Positions 57,901 to 64,000 of a stretch of DNA of 64,000 nucleotides are shown here, piece after piece. The stretch is from Datura wrightii (lineage: Eukaryota; Streptophyta; Magnoliopsida; Solanales; Solanaceae), in contig JASDFA010000006.1 of the NCBI GenBank assembly GCA_035772735.1, positions 61,830,001 to 61,894,000 on the forward strand. The letters are read 5' to 3'. The notes under the pieces are model-generated. The model saw only the letters and a list, made by a program, of their open reading frames with translations, did no database searches and was not told the origin of the DNA. A program made the position numbers and the translations under genes. The stretch's first letter is position 1; every line of letters starts with the position of its first letter.

Positions 57901-58358
57901 GAAGGGATCTGGAGTTTAATGCGGACAACTTGGTATTTCTAAAGGTATCTCCCATGAAGGGAGTCATGCGGCTCGGAAAGAAAGGGAAACTCAGTCCCCG
58001 CCATGTTGGTCCTTACCGAGTTATGAGGAGAGTTGGTAAGGTGGCGTATGAGTTGGACTTTCCTTCAGAATTAGCTTCAGTTCATCCTGTGTTTCATGTA
58101 TCGCTCTTGATAAAGTGCTTGGGTGATCCAGCTTTAGTAGTCCTTGGTAGACAGCGTTGGTGTAAAGGATAGCCTCAGCTATGAGGAAATTTCGGTGGAG
58201 ATCTTAGATCATCAGGTTCGGAGGCTGAGGAACAAAGAAGTAGCTTCAACTAAAGTATTATGGAGAAATCAACATGTGAGGGAGCTACGTGGGAAGCCGA
58301 AGCAAATATCATAGCTAAACACCCTCATTTGTTCCCTACCGGCTCAGTTTCAGTTTGA
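54937..58358 (+). pseudogene. Element D pol: protease, RT, RNase H, integrase, chromodomain-like tail
   Basis: Protease: ALLDPGATLSFV and ILSMDWLF. RT: the fingers and first palm motif are spread over three frames (55281-55770). The best stretch, 55768-56363, is open and has FSKIDLGYRYHQ, MSFGLNNA and FIDDILIYSQ, so both aspartate motifs survive. RNase H follows with stops at 56365, 56416 and 56587, and FTDHKSLKYVF. Integrase, 57066-58172: CPNCQQVK, Asp in VNMDFVTSLP, Asp in IISDGGTQF and Glu in DGQAERA are all kept, but stops lie at 57258, 57453, 57519 and 57747. A last frameshift near 58140 precedes VKVLWRNQ-type chromodomain residues (58220-58290, read STKVLWRNQHV). The copy is dead, yet its active sites are better kept than those of C. 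Confidence 0.87.
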
Positions 58359-58604
58359 GGTATCAGTATTTCCCTAAACCTTTAATTAGGTTTTCATGTT
58401 TAGTTCATGTATACAAGTTTGTTTTATGATATGGTATATGTATGTGATGTCTGAATTCAGTTCAGCTATGTAATTCTTTTCGGAGGTAGTCATTCCGTCA
58501 GTTTTCGGCTTAAATGACCGGTAATTATATATAGAGATAGCTTGTTTCTAAGTTTTCTACATGTTTCTAACATTTGAGGATGAATGTTCCCAAGGGGGAG
58601 ATAT

Positions 58605-60711
58605 TGTTATACCCTGGAACCCAAGGATCAGACCCGGAAGTAAAAATGGAGAAAAACTGAAAATTCGCACCAGATCACAGAATGACCCGTGAGGTGGGTC
58701 GTGAGGAATGACCATGATTCGTAAGGTGACTCATGGTCAACATGGTTTGGCAAGGCTTGAGTGACGAGGCCACGCGTGGTCAGGCCTCAGGACTCGTGAG
58801 GTCACCCGTGGTATACCTTGGAGGTTTGGAGAGTTGGGATGGGCAGTGTAGGCCACGGAAGGTGACCACGAGTCGTGGTCTGACCTCACGACTCGTGAAG
58901 TTACCCGTGGGGTCTCCTTGGATGTTTTGGACAGTGAACTCAATGGACCATTGCCACGAGTCGTGCCCTGTGGCAACGACCCATGGGGTCCCTCATGGGG
59001 ACTAGCGATCAGAAATTTCCTACATTTTAATAAGGGTGTTTTCGTAATTCCTAAGTTCCAAAGGCCTAAACTACACCGTTTTGGATATTTTTCTAAGTGA
59101 GATAAGATGAGTTAAGTCCTTTATGCATGCCCATTTCTCATGGAAAAGCTTAGAGAGATTTTTGGGAGATTTAAGGTCTTCTTCCCCAAATTTTCATCAA
59201 ACCTCTAAATCAATCCATTCCCAGGTATGTAGGGTTTTAGAATGGGTGAAATTCTTCCTCACCCATGCACAAAAATTCAATTTAAATCATGAATCCTTCT
59301 ATCCAAGTCTATGGAGCTTTACCCAAATGCATGAAAATGTAATTTCTCTTACGGGTTTGACTTAATTAAGTTTTAATCATTGAATTATGAATGATGGGCG
59401 GGTTTTACATTATTTTCCTTAAAAATCATGTTTCAATCTTTTAAATCGAAAATGCCCATTTGATGAAAGTTCATGAAAGTTATGATTTATGATGAATACT
59501 CTATATTTTTAGTTTATTTATGATGGAAAAGCATGACTCCAAACTCCCATGTTTACGAGCATATTTTGAAAAGAATTGAATATGATGAAGTATTGGTCAA
59601 TGCCCATTGTTGAAGATGATTTATGATTTATGAAGTGAATTACATGATTTATCGATTTATGATGTTGGCCGATGAAAAGGTCCTATGATTCTTGGCTAAG
59701 CATGCTTTAAATGGGATCCATGATGATAAATGTTAAATTCTAGCCAATGAATCTTAATGCATGATATTATTGATTTATGTATGAGCCTATATGCATGTTT
59801 TTAGGAGCCGTGTCTAGCACCGAGTAGCCCGGTGTTCAAAAGACTACGCCGGTGTCTCATAACCATGTGCCACCATGGGTTTGTAAATGATATGATGTAT
59901 TGATAATGATTCCCTTAAATGTGATATCACGCCTAATGCACGATCCTCGCCTGGAAAGCCAGGGTCGGCTTTGTCCACTTGAGCGAGATAGTGGGGCATC
60001 ATGAAAGGCTCTACCATGATGGTGTCGGTTATGACGAGTCCTCCCTTTGTTCCGCATGTGTTATGCATTGTTAAGTTTATGTTGTTGGCTAAAGTTATGT
60101 TTTGATAAAGTTTACTCAAAATTATGAAAATGAATGATTATGAATGATTTGAAAGTCTTGAGCCTTATGTTTTATTACGAAGATTTTGATGTAAGCATGA
60201 TGTCCCTCTCTTATATTGTTTATGAGTTTTATTTACTCTAAAATGTCCGTTTTACTTACCTTGCATACTCAGTAAATTCCACGTACTGACCGCACACTTT
60301 GTATGTTGTATCATTTCATGATACAGGGTCCGGATCTCAGGCTCATCCTTACCCTTAGTCCATCTCAGCTTACGCTTTCAGCTTATTGGTGAGTTCTCAT
60401 GGTCAGAGGACCGTTTGACAGACTTTCATGTTATTTATATTTCAGTATTGGTCGGGTTAGTTGGGGATGTTGTCCCATCAACCCATCCTATGTATTAGAG
60501 GCTTTCAGACAAGTGTGTAGTGCTTATCTATGTATATGTCCTGTATTTGCTAATGTTATGCTCTAATTACATTTCCGCTATGTTTATTTTTGATTATCTT
60601 TTCGCTTATTTGAATGAGATTAGTTGTATGCATGTGCCATGGATCGACTTGGGGTCTCTCGGGGTCCCTTGTCCTGTGTCTACGATCCAGGTGTACGTTC
60701 GGGTCGTGACA
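58605..60711 (+). mobile_element. Element D: 3' LTR (2107 bp)
   Basis: From TGTTATACCC to GGGTCGTGACA. The U3 part (58680-58990) has interleaved ACGACTCGTG and CCACGAGTCGTGG words, including the palindrome GACCACGAGTCGTGGTC (58864-58880). Following bases ACCTT would be the TSD; the left copy is lost. Confidence 0.88.
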
Positions 60712-60850
60712 ACCTTCTTCTGGGTCAATTTGGTCAAGGTGCTGCAATCGATGAGAAACCTTAAACAAATCTCTGATAATAGTTAGCTAAACCCAAGAAG
60801 CTCCGAATATCTGAAGGATTCACCAGTCTAGGCCAATTCTTCAGCTTCTA
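60712..60850 (-). pseudogene. Q: RT to RNase H linker scrap of another gypsy element
   Basis: The minus strand reads DIRSFLGLANYYQRFV, a stop, then GFSSIAAP, which is the conserved segment between RT thumb and RNase H in Ty3/gypsy pol (compare EIRSFLGLAGFYRRFVEG in D). Only about 45 codons remain. D appears to have inserted within or beside it. The right side changes to LTR-like sequence near 60870. Confidence 0.75.
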
Positions 60851-60872
60851 TTTACTGAGAGTTCACCTATAT

Positions 60873-63800
60873 TTTTATACCCCAGAAAATTTTTGGAAAT
60901 TATTTGATGTTCGTATGCTATGTTAAGGGAAGTACGGGTTGTATATTGATCGTAGACGACAAGGGAAATGTGTAGGAATGGAAAAAACAAAGAGTATGTA
61001 AAGTTTATAAATTAGGGTCAATTTTAAATGATTATATCTCCCAATATATAATGAATTAGAAGCCCCACGACCTATCAAATTAAAGTTCATTGAGTCTAGT
61101 TTTATGAACATCAAACGGCTCGACAATCGGAGTTCGGAATAAAAAGTTATAGGTGTTCAATGGTAGCAATATCAGGCAGTCACATGACCACCGCCTTAAA
61201 AACGGCCACCACCCTAAAAACGGCCACCGCCCAAACACCTTTATATTTTATGTTTTTGGTTGTGAAATCATTTTACAATTTTCCAAGTTTGAGGTGCTTG
61301 CTTACCCTCTGAAATCCTCTCTCTTTTCCAGTAGAAAAGCCTTAGAAACCAAGAGGAAATCCCTCAAGAAAACACCATCAAAACACAAGCAAAAGTTGAT
61401 GGAAGTAAAGGCAACATTGTGGTGAAGTTGTTGCTGCCTTGTAGCTTCGTTTTGGAAGTGTTGTTGCTGCGTGTTTGGGAATATTTTGAGCTAATGTTAT
61501 ACTCCATCTTAGTAGGAATTGTTCCTAAGAAATAGTAATTCACTTCCCTCTTTTAAAATTTCTAATAAGTGTATGAATTTTTGAAGGAAAACTAGAAGAA
61601 AGTTATGGTTTGTATGTTGACTTGTTGTAGTTGTTGTGCGGTTATTTTGATGCTTTTGGGGCAGCAAGATTTCTGCATTATTGGGAAGTGATTTGGAGGA
61701 AAATGCTCCTATTATATCCAACAATATTCTCATGCCAAGGGTAAGTGTTTCTAATTTCTTAACTTGTCTAACAATCCTAGCTAAAGCTAGAAGTTGGAGG
61801 TTATGTTGGGCTGCCGTTGTTGGTATGTTGTTGTTGAAGTTCTGCTCGTTTTTGAAGGTTGGAATAGCTGTGTTTTTCTGAGAATGTACTCTATATTTGT
61901 GGGAGTTTTTCATGAGAAAAGTGAGGTAATTTCCTACCTCTATTTTCCCCCAAAGTTGTAGAAACAAGTTTAAATAAGAAATGCTAAGTGTTGCCTTATT
62001 TGTTTGTGTTGTGACTGCCTATTGATGTAACATTTTGGCTGGATAAATTGTCTTGAAATAGCTTTGTCACTTGGTTATAAACTGAATTAATTTAATGGGC
62101 TAAAGTTCTGGTTGTTGAAAGAAAGAAACGACATAAGAAAGCTCACCGAAAAAAAAGGTATGTGAGGCGTTCTTTGTCTCTTGATTTTCAAGCACGAATT
62201 CACGCCGAGGATTAATCCGGCATTCCCCTGTAATTGAGCTTCTGTAGTATCATATTATGGCTCCTCCCAATTTTTATGATTACTTGGTATTAAGGTGTGT
62301 ATTTGCTAAAGAGTTGGAACGCATGAATGTGAAGTAGAGAGGGCAATTGCCTTCTATTATGGTCATAGTTGTAAATTGAGTCTGAAGTCCCCTCGGCGTG
62401 GGCAGTGTGAGATGGTCCTTTACATTATGTTATGTATTTTTGGTGTCAAAGTTGTTTCACATTATGGTTGCTAAGAAATTTGGGAAGCATGGCAAGACGA
62501 TGACGAGCAGACAAACCTAATAATTGAAATCGGGTTTTAACTCAATAAGGGCTAACTAGGGTAACGAAATGTAATTTCCTTATGAAATAATCTACCCTAT
62601 CATATTCATGTTTTAAGGTACCTAGGGACATGAGGTGATTCCCCGATCCCTCTTCCTTAAGCTAAGAGACTAATTAATACGTTTCTTAATTTACCGATAC
62701 GTTAAACTTGGAAGATAGAACCCAAATGGGTAAACTATTTATATTTCTATAGGACCATCTTTATTGGCAGGTTATCCACAATATCTTGATGTTAACATGT
62801 TAGAATAAAATCATAATAGATATATGTTTATGCTTACATTCAAATTACGCGCTAAAGCGACAAGGATTGCCTTTAGAAAGTCGCTATATGTTTATTAGAG
62901 CTCTTGAGTTATCTAGACCTCCTAAGAATTGCTTAAGGCTTTAAGTAGACACATCGCATGTTCTTTGAAAGTTGTAGATATGTAAGGAAATTAACGTAAG
63001 TGTAAAAGTTGAGTCGCTAGTAACAAAGGAGAGATAAGAGTAAATGTTAGACCTGTTAAGGTAATATGTGAGGTATATGCCTTCTGTCCGTAGTTGATTT
63101 CAAGAACCTTTGAGCGACGTTAAAATATGAGCAAGACGAGTTTAATAGACAAGGTTGACAATTAGGTTAGAGGGTAAGTGCATACAAGAATGGCTGGAAT
63201 AGTGAACACGAGAGTAAATAATTAGGTAGGGAATGACGAATCCTGTTTGGAAAAGAATTTAAGATGAATACGAAAAGTAGAGCTAAAGGTTGTTAAATTT
63301 GATGATAAGTGTTACGATTGTTAATGAATTAGGCAAATAGCTAGCAAGATTTACCCTGTTCTAAAGACGTTTAGCAAAAGAGTTATAAATAAAGTTGTTT
63401 TTGTTCAGTTGTGTTAAGCTAATGAAAGGCCAGTAAAGTGTTAACTCCTTAAGAAATAATTAGGATCAAATATTTTGAGATAGTGACTCAAGTTAAAGAG
63501 AAGTTCTTCATTGTACTTTTAATCAATTGTCTTTGATTATTTGTTCAAAGAGTTGGATTAACTTTTTCATGTTTTAAAGGATCTTATTTTTCTTGGAAGT
63601 TTCTAAACTGTTTATTATGCTGCTAAGCTTTTCTAAGCTCCACATATATTGCAATGTTTAAAATGAGCTTTTCCTACTCTGTCTGAAGCACGACTATTAG
63701 TCTTTATTTATTTTAAGGCAGCCCCTAGACAATTGCCTAGAATTTGTATATTAAAGAGCTCCAGGTTTGAGATACACAAGTTATGTCTTCCTGTTCATAA

Positions 63801-64000
63801 GTTACTTCGAGATGTGATATGATGTGCAATTAATGAGGTATGCTCACAATTCTTGATATGAAAGTATGAAAGTCAAACGAGTATAAGCACGAAATGAATG
63901 CTAAGATTGTTAATAGTAAATGTTAGGTTAAGTGATTCCTCTCTGCTCCTCGTGTTGGAATTGCTAGGAGATGTTTAAAATCATGAATGTGAGTCTACAC
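60873..64000 (+). mobile_element. R: long LTR-like sequence, plus strand, running off the window
   Basis: Begins TTTTATACCCCAGAAAAT, like a decayed TGTAATACCCC LTR start. It contains the phrase around 61020-61150 (ATGATTATATCTCCCAATA and CTATCAAATTAAAGTTCA) that also occurs, inverted, in J1 (16270-16350) and K. A donor-like AAGGGTAAGTG lies at 61738-61748. No coding region or LTR end is seen before 64000; short open frames have no recognisable motifs. Confidence 0.5.
61185..61238 (+). repeat. Three tandem 18-bp units
   Basis: Units of the form CGGCCACCRCCCTAAAAA repeated three times (first and last diverged) in the U3-like part of R. Confidence 0.75.

Larger units (their letters stand above)
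51862..60711 (+). mobile_element. Element D: chromovirus with truncated 5' LTR
   Basis: Truncated 5' LTR (51862-53505), PBS, gag, pol, polypurine tract CAAGGGGGAGATAT (58591-58604) and a full 3' LTR (58605-60711). The first 485 bp or so of the 5' LTR are missing and replaced by the E pol tail. The coding region is heavily mutated. It is related to E and F by LTR ends and PBS leader. Confidence 0.88.

Noticed and set aside
58733..59100. Open frames in the start of the D 3' LTR
   Set aside because: Produced by the repeated CGTGG words, which lack stops; not protein-like.
61509..61967. Minus-strand frame of 152 codons in R
   Set aside because: Asn/Thr-rich low-complexity reading of an AT-rich leader; no domain and antisense to the probable transcript.

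Overview
This window reads as pericentromeric or otherwise heterochromatic plant DNA made almost entirely of nested, decayed LTR retrotransposons. A TS/Au-type SINE tail, hAT-like MITE ends, abundant chromodomain-bearing Ty3/gypsy (Tekay/Del-like) elements and Tat/Athila-like elements point to a eudicot, most likely of the Solanaceae. That last step is inference. I found no convincing host gene, rRNA, tRNA or CRISPR.

Layout. 1-3693: 3' end of element A (tail of ORF2, 3' noncoding part, 1.42-kb LTR). 3694-7509: minus-strand chromovirus pieces G and F. 7510-9600: older gag and LTR scraps. 9600-13726: AT-rich island with a MITE and a SINE. 14077-22334: minus-strand LTRs J1, J2 and K, with a solo LTR of the A/B family (TSD ATATC). 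22335-27113: minus-strand element L, whose main ORF is split by a second solo LTR (TSD GTAAC). 27114-34211: a chromovirus LTR interrupted by element B (5' LTR, PBS, ORF1, internal palindromes, ORF2). 34640-37261: minus-strand Athila/Tat gag-protease remnant I. 37359-48908: LTR fragment O, complete chromovirus C (37947-46742, TSD CCACA), then the 3' end and LTR of element H. 48909-60711: minus-strand element E joined head to head with plus-strand chromovirus D. 60712-64000: pol scrap Q and long LTR-like sequence R.

How the parts relate. C, D, E, F and the G, N, O, J and K LTRs belong to chromovirus-like lineages; where coding survives it runs gag, protease, reverse transcriptase/RNase H, integrase, chromodomain-like tail. 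A, B and L form a different group. B has an arginine-tRNA type PBS, a small gag-like ORF1 with zinc-knuckle-like cysteine clusters, and ORF2, which resembles the 'putative plant transposon protein' family; no RT or integrase is visible between them. All coding copies are broken, many by stops that look like C-to-T changes at CG or CHG sites.

The most interesting signal is noncoding. Just upstream of the TATA box, the A/B LTRs carry up to three GC-rich palindromes whose right arms contain ABRE-type ACGTGKC words. One copy shows a compensatory change that preserves pairing. The same word set recurs in the LTR of the unrelated chromovirus C, and again inside B upstream of ORF2, where a spliced leader and second promoter can be proposed.
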